DNA of 64,000 nt from Kutzneria buriramensis (GTDB taxonomy: Bacteria > Actinomycetota > Actinomycetes > Mycobacteriales > Pseudonocardiaceae), in the NCBI RefSeq assembly GCF_003387475.1, contig NZ_QUNO01000017.1:124001-188000 (forward strand), written 5' to 3'. The notes below the pieces were generated by a model that saw only the letters and a list, made by a program, of their open reading frames with translations, made no database searches and was not told the DNA's origin. The translations under genes were made by a program, and so were the position numbers. Shown here piece by piece: positions 55,101 through 62,760 of this stretch (position 1 is its first letter; each line of letters opens with the position of its first letter).

Positions 55101-58100
55101 ACCGGTGGTGGTGGGCAGCGCCAGCGTCCACACGCCGCCGTTCTCGTCGGTGTACTGGTGCACGCGGTCGTGGCTGACGTCGTAGGTCGCCGCCGCGCCG
55201 ACCTTCCCGCTGGGCAGGGTGATCTTGTCGAGTTCGTCGCTGCCGGCGGCCGCCGCGAACTGTGCCGCCACGGCCGGCTGTCCGAGCGGGTGCTCGTAGA
55301 ACGCGACCTCGGCGAGATCGCCGCTGTAGTACTGCCGTTGGCCGCCGGTGATGCCCGGCCAGGAGCCTGATTTGACGATGAAGTCGGCGCCGAGCTGGTT
55401 GTTGGCCATGTCGGCGGCGTCGATGGTGCCGGCGAGCGAGCCGACGATCTGGCCGTCAAGGTACATGGACTGCGTGGTCATCGCGCCGGTGAGCACGACC
55501 TGGTGCCACTTGCCGTCGTTGACGGTCCCGCCGGTGGTGATCGGCGCGACCGTGCCGGTCCACAGCTGCCCGCGCAGCTTGCCGTCCGTGCCGACGTACA
55601 GCATTGGCACGGCGGCCGTCGGCGCGGTGCCTCCGCCCAGGGCTTGGTTCTGGTAGGCGACCAATGGTCCCGACTTGGTTGTCCGGAACCACAGCGACAC
55701 GGCGAGGTTGCGGTCCTTGCGCAGGGTGCCGTCGGGCAGCGTGACCATCGAGGATGTGCCGTTGAACGTGGCGGCGGTCGAGCCGGTGACAGGCCCAGCG
55801 ATGCCGAGGATGACGTCTTTGTAGGTGCCCTTGTCCGCGCCCAGGTTGACGCCGACCTCGCTCTTGGCGTCCGGGCCGGAGCTGTCGCCCAGGCGCCAGT
55901 ACGAGTCGGGCTTGCCGTCCGCGACCGCGCTCCGGTAGTGCGAGCCGGCCTCATAGTTGTAGGTGGTGCAGTCGGACAGCGGGTCGCAGACTTTGGTCAG
56001 CTTGTCGCCGTCGTAGGTGTACTGCCACGTCGGCGCCGTGCCACTGGCCTGCTCGATGGTGACCGCGGTGACGTGCGACCCCGTCCAGGTGAAGCTCAGG
56101 CCGAGCGGCTGCGACAGGCGGCGCACCGCGGCGAGCTTGCCGCCGCTGTAGGTGAAGACGATCGCGCGGCCCTGGGCGTCGGCGATCGTGGACAGCTGGT
56201 TGTTCACGAACTCGTACTTGGTGGCGGACTTGTCGACGAGGTCCCATACGGTCGCGCTGGGGTGGGTCAGCGAGGCGTAGCGGCCCTCCGGCGGTGCGTA
56301 CGTGCCGTCCGGGTTGAGGCCGAACCGTACCTGCTGCCCGTCGGGGTAGGTGACCACCACATTGCCGGAGCCGTCGTTGTCCGGCACCACGGACATGTCG
56401 TACTGCGTCGCCCAGCCCTCGCCGAAGGCGTTGGTACGCCGCGGATCCAGGCTGTTGTACGTGCGGGCGACGGAGATCGACGGGCCGCCGAAGGCCAGTG
56501 CGGCGTCCAGCGCGCTGCGGTAGAAGTTGCCGACCTGTGGGTCGAAGTCGTTGCTGTCGGTACTGTACGGGGCGTTGCCGAGGTGGGCGGTGATCTCGGG
56601 CTGAGGCACCGCCGTCAGCAGCGCACTGTAGGGCAGTTTCTGACTTTCGTCGGTGCCGTCGAACGCGAAGGCCCGCCACACGTACGTCTTGCTCCACACC
56701 AGTTTTCCGGCCGGCACGGTCCATCTGTCATCCGGGATGTGCCCGGAGTCGAAGCAGTTGACCGGGTTGCCGCCGCTGTCCTGCTCGCAGACCTCGAACC
56801 GGTATTGCAGCGAGCTGTCCGGTGGTGCGTCGACCTTCACGGCGTCGGCCCACAGTTGCGGGGTCAGTGTGGGGGCGGAGTAGCCGTTGGGCGGGTATTG
56901 GGCGGTGATGACCGGCGGGATGTTGTATACCCGCAGCACGAGCCGCGCCGGCGGGATCTGTTCGTCGGTGAAGAATGGGCCGCCCTCTTTGAGCATGCTG
57001 AAGTCGAGGTAGTAGTCGCCCGGGTCCAGCGGCAGGATGGTGGCGTCCAGGCTTACGGACTGGCCGTGTGCGACAGTGCCGGGCAGCTGTGCGGCTTCCT
57101 TGGATGCGACCGCCTGTCCGTCGCTGGTGTAGGCGCGGTAGCCCAGCGCGTAGGTGTCGGGGGTCCAGGTGTCGACGCCGCGGTTGGTGACGGTGACCTT
57201 GATCTGGCCGCTCTCGTTGCGGGTGATCGGCGGGTTCGGGATCGGCTGGGTGATGTCGTAGTCGGCGTTGAACGGCGTGTGCGTGACGAACAGCTTGGGT
57301 GGGTTGGCGGTTCGCGCGCCGGTGAACTTCTTCCAGCCGTAGCTGTCGGTGTCCGACCCCCGCACGGTCAGTCCGTAGTTGGGCATCGTGCCGTCGACCC
57401 AGGCCTGCACGACGTCGCGGCCCGACGGGCCGAGGTCGATGCCCTCGCCGGCCACCGGGCAGTCGGAGCTGGTGTGTCCTGACGCGATGTAGCCGTGTGC
57501 GAAGGATGCCTCGGACAGCTCCGGGCCGTAGCTGGGGTTGTTGCCCCAGGGCGAGGTCACCGCGTGCACCGTGACCGGACGTGGCTGGCAGGACCAGGAC
57601 CAGTCGTTCACCAGGTACAGCTGCGCGCCGAAGATCTTCTCGTTGTGCAGGCTGTTCTCGATGCCGTCGAACTTCAGGTACGTGGCGGCGTGGATGTTGT
57701 CGGCGCCGTCGAAACCGGTCTTCAGCTCGGTGCCGCCGTCGTTCTGGACACCGTTCTGCACATACATCGACGCGCTGGCGTTCGGGCTGGCCACCGACGG
57801 GTCGACCACCACCGGGTACTGCCGGGCGGGGTCGTTGAGCCAGTTCTGGTCCAGGTCCACGCGCAGTCCGCCCGGCACCAGGTGGTAGCTGACGCCGGTG
57901 GAGGTGGCGGGGTCGCCGGTGTGCGGGTTGCGGCTGGTATCCGACATCGAGCCGGCCGGGACACTGGCCCGCTCCTTGCCGGCGGCGTCGACCAGCGCGA
58001 CCCGCCCGTCGACCAGCTTGGCTGTCAAACCCTTGAGCTGCAACGGGAACAAGAAGCTGTGCGGCGCGTTGCGCGAAGCCAGCACCAGCGATTCCTTGAC

Positions 58101-58847
58101 GCCGCCGGGCTGCACGTCCAGCCGTAGATCGGTGTCCGCGAGCACGCCGCGGTAGGTGACCGTGCTGCCCTGCGCCTGACCGGCCACCGGCTGCGCGCCA
58201 TCGAGGCCGTAACCGAACACGTGGTCGCCGTCCAACCCGAAGCTGACCATGCCGCTGCCGCCGGCGTGACCGGCGAAACGCGACGACACCTCGTCGGCGG
58301 CGTTGCGCCAGCCGCTGCCGTCGGGCACCAGGCTGGTGTCGATCGACCCCCAACTGCCGTCCGGCTTGCGGTAGTTGACCGGGTCCTTGCTGAACTCCGT
58401 GGTCTGTGTGCCGTCGGTGTTGCGGTACGTGCTCGCGTATCGACCGCGCTGGGCCGGGACTTCCTCACTGCTGGCCGGATCGAAGCCATGCACCGAGGTC
58501 TTCCCGACGGCGGCGCTGGCGGTGTTGGCCTTCGGCCTGGCAGCTGGGAACTTGATCGCCGGGTAGTCGGCGTGCGAACCGCGGGCGGTCTGTTGGTTGC
58601 CGGCGGTGGTGGCCACGATGTGGTCGTGCTCGCCAGGTTGCCGGGTCGCGGGGTCGTCCGCCGAGCCCGAGCGTTGCTTCGGGGCCAGGGACAGCGCGTC
58701 CGCGAGTTCGTGCAGGTCGCCGAACAGCGGCGGCGTGACCCGGGCGGCGGTGGGCCCGAACACTGCGACCACCAGGATCACCACGAGCATGTTGATCACG
58801 ACACGAGTGCGCCGCACGTGGGCGCGCCGGTCACCGGCAGATGCCAC
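49158..58847 (-). CDS. secreted giant RHS polymorphic toxin with HINT domain
   Basis: 3229 residues from GTG 58847 with GGGGAGA 6-8 nt upstream. A signal-anchor (VVINMLVVILVVAVFGPTAA) is followed by a DNRLRE-type beta-sandwich (about 360-520), an RHS entry segment (YSTDSNDFDPQVGNFYRSAL), a LamG/concanavalin-like insert (about 965-1170, SDSYWRLGD-type start), and YD/RHS repeats to ~2560. The RHS core ends with YAYAAGAPTNHTDPSG. A PT-type pretoxin hydrophobic region precedes a HINT autoprotease (about 2960-3110: NSFADDTRVEMADGS, NHPFWVVDF, TPVLVHN). The last ~117 residues are the toxin tip (ERNTVQNEDDLLAVADHLAG, RKPNFWRGQLPDGTHRDIEF, GHDFPPEGPHVKLSEL). The tip's activity is not recognised; His-rich motifs would fit a nuclease. 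Confidence 0.85.
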   Translation of the reverse strand: MASAGDRRAHVRRTRVVINMLVVILVVAVFGPTAARVTPPLFGDLHELADALSLAPKQRSGSADDPATRQPGEHDHIVATTAGNQQTARGSHADYPAIKFPAARPKANTASAAVGKTSVHGFDPASSEEVPAQRGRYASTYRNTDGTQTTEFSKDPVNYRKPDGSWGSIDTSLVPDGSGWRNAADEVSSRFAGHAGGSGMVSFGLDGDHVFGYGLDGAQPVAGQAQGSTVTYRGVLADTDLRLDVQPGGVKESLVLASRNAPHSFLFPLQLKGLTAKLVDGRVALVDAAGKERASVPAGSMSDTSRNPHTGDPATSTGVSYHLVPGGLRVDLDQNWLNDPARQYPVVVDPSVASPNASASMYVQNGVQNDGGTELKTGFDGADNIHAATYLKFDGIENSLHNEKIFGAQLYLVNDWSWSCQPRPVTVHAVTSPWGNNPSYGPELSEASFAHGYIASGHTSSDCPVAGEGIDLGPSGRDVVQAWVDGTMPNYGLTVRGSDTDSYGWKKFTGARTANPPKLFVTHTPFNADYDITQPIPNPPITRNESGQIKVTVTNRGVDTWTPDTYALGYRAYTSDGQAVASKEAAQLPGTVAHGQSVSLDATILPLDPGDYYLDFSMLKEGGPFFTDEQIPPARLVLRVYNIPPVITAQYPPNGYSAPTLTPQLWADAVKVDAPPDSSLQYRFEVCEQDSGGNPVNCFDSGHIPDDRWTVPAGKLVWSKTYVWRAFAFDGTDESQKLPYSALLTAVPQPEITAHLGNAPYSTDSNDFDPQVGNFYRSALDAALAFGGPSISVARTYNSLDPRRTNAFGEGWATQYDMSVVPDNDGSGNVVVTYPDGQQVRFGLNPDGTYAPPEGRYASLTHPSATVWDLVDKSATKYEFVNNQLSTIADAQGRAIVFTYSGGKLAAVRRLSQPLGLSFTWTGSHVTAVTIEQASGTAPTWQYTYDGDKLTKVCDPLSDCTTYNYEAGSHYRSAVADGKPDSYWRLGDSSGPDAKSEVGVNLGADKGTYKDVILGIAGPVTGSTAATFNGTSSMVTLPDGTLRKDRNLAVSLWFRTTKSGPLVAYQNQALGGGTAPTAAVPMLYVGTDGKLRGQLWTGTVAPITTGGTVNDGKWHQVVLTGAMTTQSMYLDGQIVGSLAGTIDAADMANNQLGADFIVKSGSWPGITGGQRQYYSGDLAEVAFYEHPLGQPAVAAQFAAAAGSDELDKITLPSGKVGAAATYDVSHDRVHQYTDENGGVWTLALPTTTGSAENPIKVASVSDPAGRPHEYDYDPLRGRIVRSIAPLGVGVRPEDTPGSTTTTTTATPTTTCTTPTNGGPIFCGGPVGGDPTWVGGPVDGQGVRSYSYDSSGFQNTITDENGDQVTLAYDKRGNVVSKKTCRTTQTDCQTSYIDYYLNADSATDPRNDKPVATRDGRSANATDTTYQTSLSYTATGLLDTQTTADGGKVKHTYTTGHEGINPSTGMSGTTPSACPCVPAGLVMTSTDAMGAVTTFNYFVDGTLAQATSPTGLVTKYTYDSQGRVLTQTQVSDSQPAGVTTQFTYDVLSRLSTVTQPATTDAVTGVKHTARATSTYDADGNITKTEVTDLTGGDKPRAVTDEFDSHNLLSKQTDALGNVTSYGHDAFGNRVWMVDPAGTKTKYLYTARNQVAEVVLVGWTGAALSGVSGSGGDGTGDTSPKDDLPLHSYAYDLGGRLVRDTDAMGRTTKYTYYNDDLVHQVIQVGFRNPNNTTRDIVLHDYSYDAAGKVVKDVAGGGGATTATTYDAVGRITTTTVDPTGLARKTSYKYNLNGAVTSVTRTGNSSNIGAFMPSTTEVVDYGYDAAGRQTSQGVHNDSTTLTTSYSYDQRGLVTATTDPRGNVANADRTAFTTNFQYDELGRKVGLTLPPVAVESNGSQPSMQRPATTVGLDTFGDQVATKDPVGNVSRIEYDQDGRPVNQIAPSYTAPGTTTAITPTMTSAYDSLGHVVAQTDPRGNVIKYAYDQLGRLVRSEEPGSRVSVFQYDNDGEVLQSTVPGGATTTATYDDLGRMATATQVERTPQPAAYTTTYGYDDLGHQVALTTPAGEKVTATFDGAGEQTSTTDAAGVTTQYGYDLAGRTVLVSDALGRNHWTKYDPAGRAVSTSDWKGTSADLRDTSAAYDPAGNLLSATDALNHTTTFSYNAIDQVVQQTEPVSDTKSVTTSYGYDPAGRQSRLTDGRGNSTITTYNSLGLKESVTEPATATEPAATWKAGYDAAGNVVGVTAPGGVATTSTFDELNRMVKQTGSGAEAATTDRTLGYDAAGRLNSVSAPSGAITVGYDDRGDVLSTTGSGADSTFTYDSDGRMSTRTDAAGKAVYHYANGRMASVQDGITGVAQTAHYNATGDVDGVAYSSGQSRSYTYDDLGRLASDTTKTAAGSVTASVSYGYDAANNLTEKDTAGTAGAGTNSYSYDYAGRMVSWTAGGKTTAYAWDDAGNRVQAGAKTASYDQRNRLLSDGDYTYTYTPRGTMASRTSSGLTEKMSFDAFDRMVGDGSSSYTYDGLDRLAVRNGQTFSYSGLADQISGDGATTYSRAPGGELLATGNGNDKQLTISDKHDDVIAGFAPGDGNTGLSHSAAYDPFGQVTATSGTQQSIGFQGAYTDPDTAQVHMGARWYNPSTGSFDSRDSIQVASSPNRYAYAAGAPTNHTDPSGHCIEPITAMVCIAGAVVLIAVVAESLASHTASQQGYSFARKNAFLGVCSFGCSAGPQKPPSIGNGPSGSGSNGGGGGTGGCSGNACAYGPAPAPPDPAIAARQAQQQAAQNNPIPVPQALTAPHYAQQGPPVSSSSSLPANQVASSSNVIADNANQMQQLQQDVTGDKPVIQTVKGAGPSDVTPTSCTSCGGGTPKPTDQLKSAGHTLLDFLGMFPVIGQIASAVNAVWYAVDGDYEDALWSALGVIPFGGELADGAKLLGKAGTAVAEDIGKGLARTAEDAGEGIAKRVEESCLGGANSFADDTRVEMADGSTERIDSLQVGDRVRATDPTTGKTADEPVTDVIVGQGLKHLVDVAVTDNGKSDSVTSTDNHPFWVVDFSRWVNASQLKAGEHLLTDDGRTVVVRSLHTHDETTRVYNLTVDTQHTYYVLAGNTPVLVHNNDYLEGCGVNVTSRTVTNSAGQQVERNTVQNEDDLLAVADHLAGGGLDNFVERKPNFWRGQLPDGTHRDIEFNLDGHDFPPEGPHVKLSELVDNSLGSTKGNPWRTVLKVFIEGREER

Positions 58848-58951
58848 GGAAAATCTCCCCCTTGAATGTGTCCGCCGCGCGAGACGGCGCACGGGACAGG
58901 ATGAGGCAACAAGGCCGGTAAAGGCAAGGTGAAATCACGCCTAACACGCCT

Positions 58952-58980
58952 TTGACAGGCGGTCAAGATGCAATCGGTTA
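58952..58980 (+). promoter_or_regulatory. possible promoter of the lectin gene
   Basis: TTGACA (58952-58957), 17-nt spacer, then a weak CGGTTA -10 in the 270-bp divergent gap between the toxin and lectin genes. The -35 overlaps a small CGCCT/AGGCG inverted repeat. A candidate only. Confidence 0.3.
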
Positions 58981-59117
58981 GCCCGTTGGGACGCTTATTA
59001 CGTAACGCAAACAGTCGCCAGGCGGCGTCACGGGAACGTCACAACTGTCCGGTACGGTCCGCCTCGGCCACCCGACTCGGGGCCGCCCACCAGGTAAAAC
59101 ACCATCCAGGGGGAACA

Positions 59118-61058
59118 TTGAGAACACACCGCCTCAGATATTCCGCGGCCGTTCTCGTCGCCACTGCAACAATGTCTGCCGTCGTACCGACTTCCATTTT
59201 GTCTATTGCGCACGCGGACACGACAACGACGTGCACGGGCCCGACGCAGATTTTCGCCGCACTTCCCGACGGTTCCACCCGCCGTTACAACCACACTGAT
59301 CCGGTTGGCGGCACGGCAGGTATGACCAATCTGGGCGAGGTCGGCGGCCCCAACGGCGGCACCATGATGGGCGGCCCGAACGGCGACGTCTACAACATCC
59401 AGCCCGCCGGCGAATTCCGCCGCTACCACTGGAACGGCACCGGCTGGGACCCCTACCAGGTGATCGGGCAGGGCTGGACCAACTGGGACAACCCCACCTA
59501 CCACAACCGCATCACCGTCGACTCCCGCGGCGACATCTACGAAGTGCCCAGCGACGGCAATCTCTACGTCGACCACTACGACCCGGCCGCCGGCCAGATC
59601 GTCAGGCACGAGATCGACACGAACTGGGGCAACTACGACCTCATCCTGGCCGCCGGCCCCGGCGTGCTCTTCGCCCGCAACCCCAGCCTCAACAACGGCG
59701 AGCTCTACCGCTACCAATACGACGCCAACTCACAACGCTGGCTGCAAAGACAAAAGGACGTCAGCTACGGCTGGAACATCTACAGCGGCATGTTCTCCCC
59801 CGGCGGCGACATCCTCTACGGCCACGTCACCGACTCGCACGGAGATCTCTACTGGTACAACTACGACAACGCCACCAACGGCGGGACCGTTGGCAACGAC
59901 ATCGACTGGGGTTGGGACCCCAGCTGGCTGATCACCTCGACGTCCAACACCTGCGCCACCCCGATGAGCCTGCCGCCCAAGGCACAAGTCACGCCGACCA
60001 GCGGAGTTGCGGCCACGCTGCTGCCCAACGCCAACGGCCGCTTGGAGTACTACTACGTCGGCAAGGACGGCACCGTCGTCACCATCGACCAGAGCAACAT
60101 CTCCGACAACAGCACCGCCCAGTTCAGCACGCTCGCCGGCACCGGCTCCTTCACCGGACGGGTGGCCGCCGGACTCAACGACAACGGCGGCGCCCAAGTC
60201 CTCGCGCTCGGCACCGACAGCGAGACCCGCAACGCGACACAGCCCGGCGTCGGCGGGGTCTGGTCATCGCTGTCCCCGGCCGGCGGCTACTTCCCGGCCG
60301 AGCCGGCCATCGTCCGCAAGCCCGACAACACGCTCGTCGCGTACGGCCTGGACGCCCAGGGCAACCTCTGGTATCGGCCGCAGTACGTCAAGAACGGCGA
60401 CCTCACCGCGTGGCTCAAAGTGAAGAGCACGGGCATGAAGGGCACGCTCACCGCTGTCGTCCAAGGCAACGCGACTCGACTCTTCGCCTTGGACGCCAAC
60501 AACCGGCTCAACACCGCCACCGTCACCGGCACCACGGTCAGCGCGTGGACGACACTGACCGGCCTCACCTCAGGCACGTTAGCCGCTGCCGTGCCATCTG
60601 TAGTGGTTCGCAGTGACGGCACGGCCCAGGTGTTCGCTCTCGACGCCAGCGATAACACGGTGCGAACTATCAAGCAGAACGCCGACCTCAGCTGGCCCAC
60701 CACGTGGACCATCATCCCCGGCCTGACCGCTGCCGGGGCACCCTCGGCATTGGTCACCACCAGCGGCACCGTGGAGGTCGTCGTCAAGAGCAGCGACGGC
60801 CACATCTACGACACCGGTCAGATCGCCGTCGGCAACCCCGCCTTCCGCGCCTGGTCAGCAGTTGACCCGCTGGACAAGGCGGCTTCCGACCCGTCGAGCG
60901 CCCTGCTGACCACCGGGACCTGGGTGGTTGTGTTCCGCGATGCCAACGACCGCACGCTGCTTTTCCGCGCCGTGCCGAACAGCCCACAAGCCCGCGCCAC
61001 GATCACCACGGCTGCACCGTCGTTCGTCGGCGGCCCCCTGCCGGCGCCGAAACGCTGA
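59118..61058 (+). CDS. secreted tachylectin-like / propeller lectin
   Basis: 646 residues from a TTG at 59118 with AGGGGGAA 4-6 nt upstream; the frame extends to 58968 but without a start signal. Signal peptide (LRYSAAVLVATATMSAVVPT to near AHADT). Residues 35-280 are a tachylectin-2-like propeller (IFAALPDGSTRRYNHTDPVG, GEFRRYHWNGTGWDPYQVIG, DIYEVPSDGNLYVDHYDPAA, GELYRYQYDANSQRWLQRQK). The rest is a second set of PLL-type propeller repeats. Such proteins bind cell-surface sugars. It is divergent from the RHS toxin, ends in a strong terminator, and may be an adhesion partner of the exported toxins (inference). Confidence 0.75.
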   Translation: MRTHRLRYSAAVLVATATMSAVVPTSILSIAHADTTTTCTGPTQIFAALPDGSTRRYNHTDPVGGTAGMTNLGEVGGPNGGTMMGGPNGDVYNIQPAGEFRRYHWNGTGWDPYQVIGQGWTNWDNPTYHNRITVDSRGDIYEVPSDGNLYVDHYDPAAGQIVRHEIDTNWGNYDLILAAGPGVLFARNPSLNNGELYRYQYDANSQRWLQRQKDVSYGWNIYSGMFSPGGDILYGHVTDSHGDLYWYNYDNATNGGTVGNDIDWGWDPSWLITSTSNTCATPMSLPPKAQVTPTSGVAATLLPNANGRLEYYYVGKDGTVVTIDQSNISDNSTAQFSTLAGTGSFTGRVAAGLNDNGGAQVLALGTDSETRNATQPGVGGVWSSLSPAGGYFPAEPAIVRKPDNTLVAYGLDAQGNLWYRPQYVKNGDLTAWLKVKSTGMKGTLTAVVQGNATRLFALDANNRLNTATVTGTTVSAWTTLTGLTSGTLAAAVPSVVVRSDGTAQVFALDASDNTVRTIKQNADLSWPTTWTIIPGLTAAGAPSALVTTSGTVEVVVKSSDGHIYDTGQIAVGNPAFRAWSAVDPLDKAASDPSSALLTTGTWVVVFRDANDRTLLFRAVPNSPQARATITTAAPSFVGGPLPAPKR

Positions 61059-61067
61059 CCGCCGCTG

Positions 61068-61095
61068 GTCGGGCTCGGGTGACCGAGCCCGACCG
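61068..61095 (+). terminator. 12-bp perfect hairpin terminator
   Basis: GGTCGGGCTCGG, loop GTGA, then the exact complement, starting 10 bp after the lectin stop at 61058. Confidence 0.8.
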
Positions 61096-61346
61096 GCACT
61101 CGGTGGTTGGCCTCCAGGAAGCCGACAACGATGCCTCCGCACCAACAGATCTGGGACACGGTAGCGTGGCCCCTCCGGCGAAGTCGCGTTCCTCTGCGGG
61201 GTGCCCGAAGTGGACTTGGTGAACTCCATCAGCCGTGCCACAGACCGCCATCCGCCTCGCCACCCCGAAAAAGCCGATTTGGACGCCGACGCTGCCGCCC
61301 TGGTCTCACTCAGCCGCGACCCCGAACGGAATGGATCCAAATCCCA

Positions 61347-62501
61347 GTGGCACACGCACTCATCATCGGCGCCGGCATTGCCGGCACCACAACAGCCATG
61401 GCACTCCACAAGGCAGGAATGACCTCCACCGTCTACGAGGCGTACCCGCAGGGCGGCGACGACGTCGGCGCCTTCCTTCTCGTCCTGAATAACGGCATGG
61501 ACGCACTTCGCGCCATCGACGCCCACCACGCGGTGAACAACGCATCTTTTCGCACCACCCACGCTCAACACATGGGCCCTGACGACACAGTATTCACGGG
61601 CGGCCCGATGGGCACCCCCGACCCAGACGGTCCCCGAACTCTCACACGCGCTGCTCTCTACCGCGCCCTGCAGAACGAACTGCTACGCCGTGGCGGCCAG
61701 ATCGAGCACGGCAAGACGTTCGTCTCCGCCCACGAGACCGAGACCGGCGGCATGGTCGCCACATTCGCCGACGGCACCCAGGCTGAAGGCGACCTGCTGA
61801 TAGGCGCAGACGGGATTTGGTCGGCAACGAGGCGCATCATCGCGCCGAACGCGTCTCCGACCCACACCGGCTCCAACTTGGTCTACGGGTACAGCCGAGA
61901 TCCCAACATCCCCCGCGTCGACAACACGTTCCGCTTGATCACCGGCAGTCGCGGCCGCCTCGTCTATGTCACCTCCCCCAGCGGAGAGACCTACTGGGGC
62001 GCCACCATCCCCGGTAACCCACTCGACAAGGCCGACACCCAAGATCAGCAACGGTGGATAGCGGAACTCATCGACCGATTCTCCGTTGATCCTGGCAAGG
62101 TTCCACTCAGCGTGGTCAGCGCCCGCCAGGATCGCGTGCTGGTGCTCAGCATCTACCACTTGGCGTCACCCCTACCAGCCTGGCATTCAGGGTCGATGGT
62201 GCTGGTCGGCGACGCGGCACACGCAGTTGGGCCGTCCGCCGGCCAGGGCGCCTCAGTCGCCCTGGAGGACGGCGTCATTCTGGCCAAGTGCTTGCGCGAT
62301 ATCGGAAACCTCGGCGACGCGTTCTACACGTACCACCAGCTACGAGCCGACCGCCTCCAGCAGCTGCTGGTCCTGACGCAGACACGTGTGAGCAACCTCC
62401 ACGAGGCCAAGGCCTACTCCAACCCCAACAGGCGCACCTTCCTGTACGAGCACAAGATTGAGTGGGACGAGCCGATCACCGCCGTCGCCAAGCCGCGATG
62501 A
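61347..62501 (+). CDS. FAD-dependent monooxygenase (PHBH type)
   Basis: 384 residues from a GTG at 61347; upstream codons in the frame to 61107 are not family sequence. The FAD-binding GAGIAGTTTAMALHKAG motif is at residues 6-22, the DG-type motif ADGTQAEGDLLIGADGIWSA in the middle, and SMVLVGDAAHAVGPSAGQGA with ALEDGVILAKCL binds the ribityl part near residues 287-320. These are class A flavin monooxygenases that hydroxylate aromatic or polyketide substrates using NAD(P)H and O2. The gap 61096-61346 holds only short coding-like scraps. The gene stands alone, so its substrate is unknown. Confidence 0.8.
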   Translation: MAHALIIGAGIAGTTTAMALHKAGMTSTVYEAYPQGGDDVGAFLLVLNNGMDALRAIDAHHAVNNASFRTTHAQHMGPDDTVFTGGPMGTPDPDGPRTLTRAALYRALQNELLRRGGQIEHGKTFVSAHETETGGMVATFADGTQAEGDLLIGADGIWSATRRIIAPNASPTHTGSNLVYGYSRDPNIPRVDNTFRLITGSRGRLVYVTSPSGETYWGATIPGNPLDKADTQDQQRWIAELIDRFSVDPGKVPLSVVSARQDRVLVLSIYHLASPLPAWHSGSMVLVGDAAHAVGPSAGQGASVALEDGVILAKCLRDIGNLGDAFYTYHQLRADRLQQLLVLTQTRVSNLHEAKAYSNPNRRTFLYEHKIEWDEPITAVAKPR

Positions 62502-62760
62502 GTACCTGCCGCATACGCTGATCCGCCCCCAAAAGGCCATCGCCATGGGGGCGCTACCGCTGGCCACGCTCAGTGCGGTTGACGCACCGGCCCTTGTCGG
62601 CCCACCAGCCAGGCACGCCGCGCTAACCAGCAAAACACCGCATGCCCACTCGCGGCTCGTTTCCTGACGGGGCTTGCACGGTGATCGAGTTGCACCTACC
62701 GGGATCAAGGTGCACTACGGGGTCTGTTCACACAGCCGTCCGCAGACCCGGGAGGACGTC
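62502..62760. other. intergenic region before the integrase
   Basis: No gene visible. A 7-bp hairpin, TGCACCT/AGGTGCA, lies at 62692-62715 shortly before the integrase ribosome site and may be a control element or arm site. Confidence 0.3.

Noticed and set aside
52386-57482. Plus-strand frames of 551, 406 and 659 residues
   Set aside because: Antisense of RHS repeats; Val/Gly/Arg-rich with no recognisable domains.
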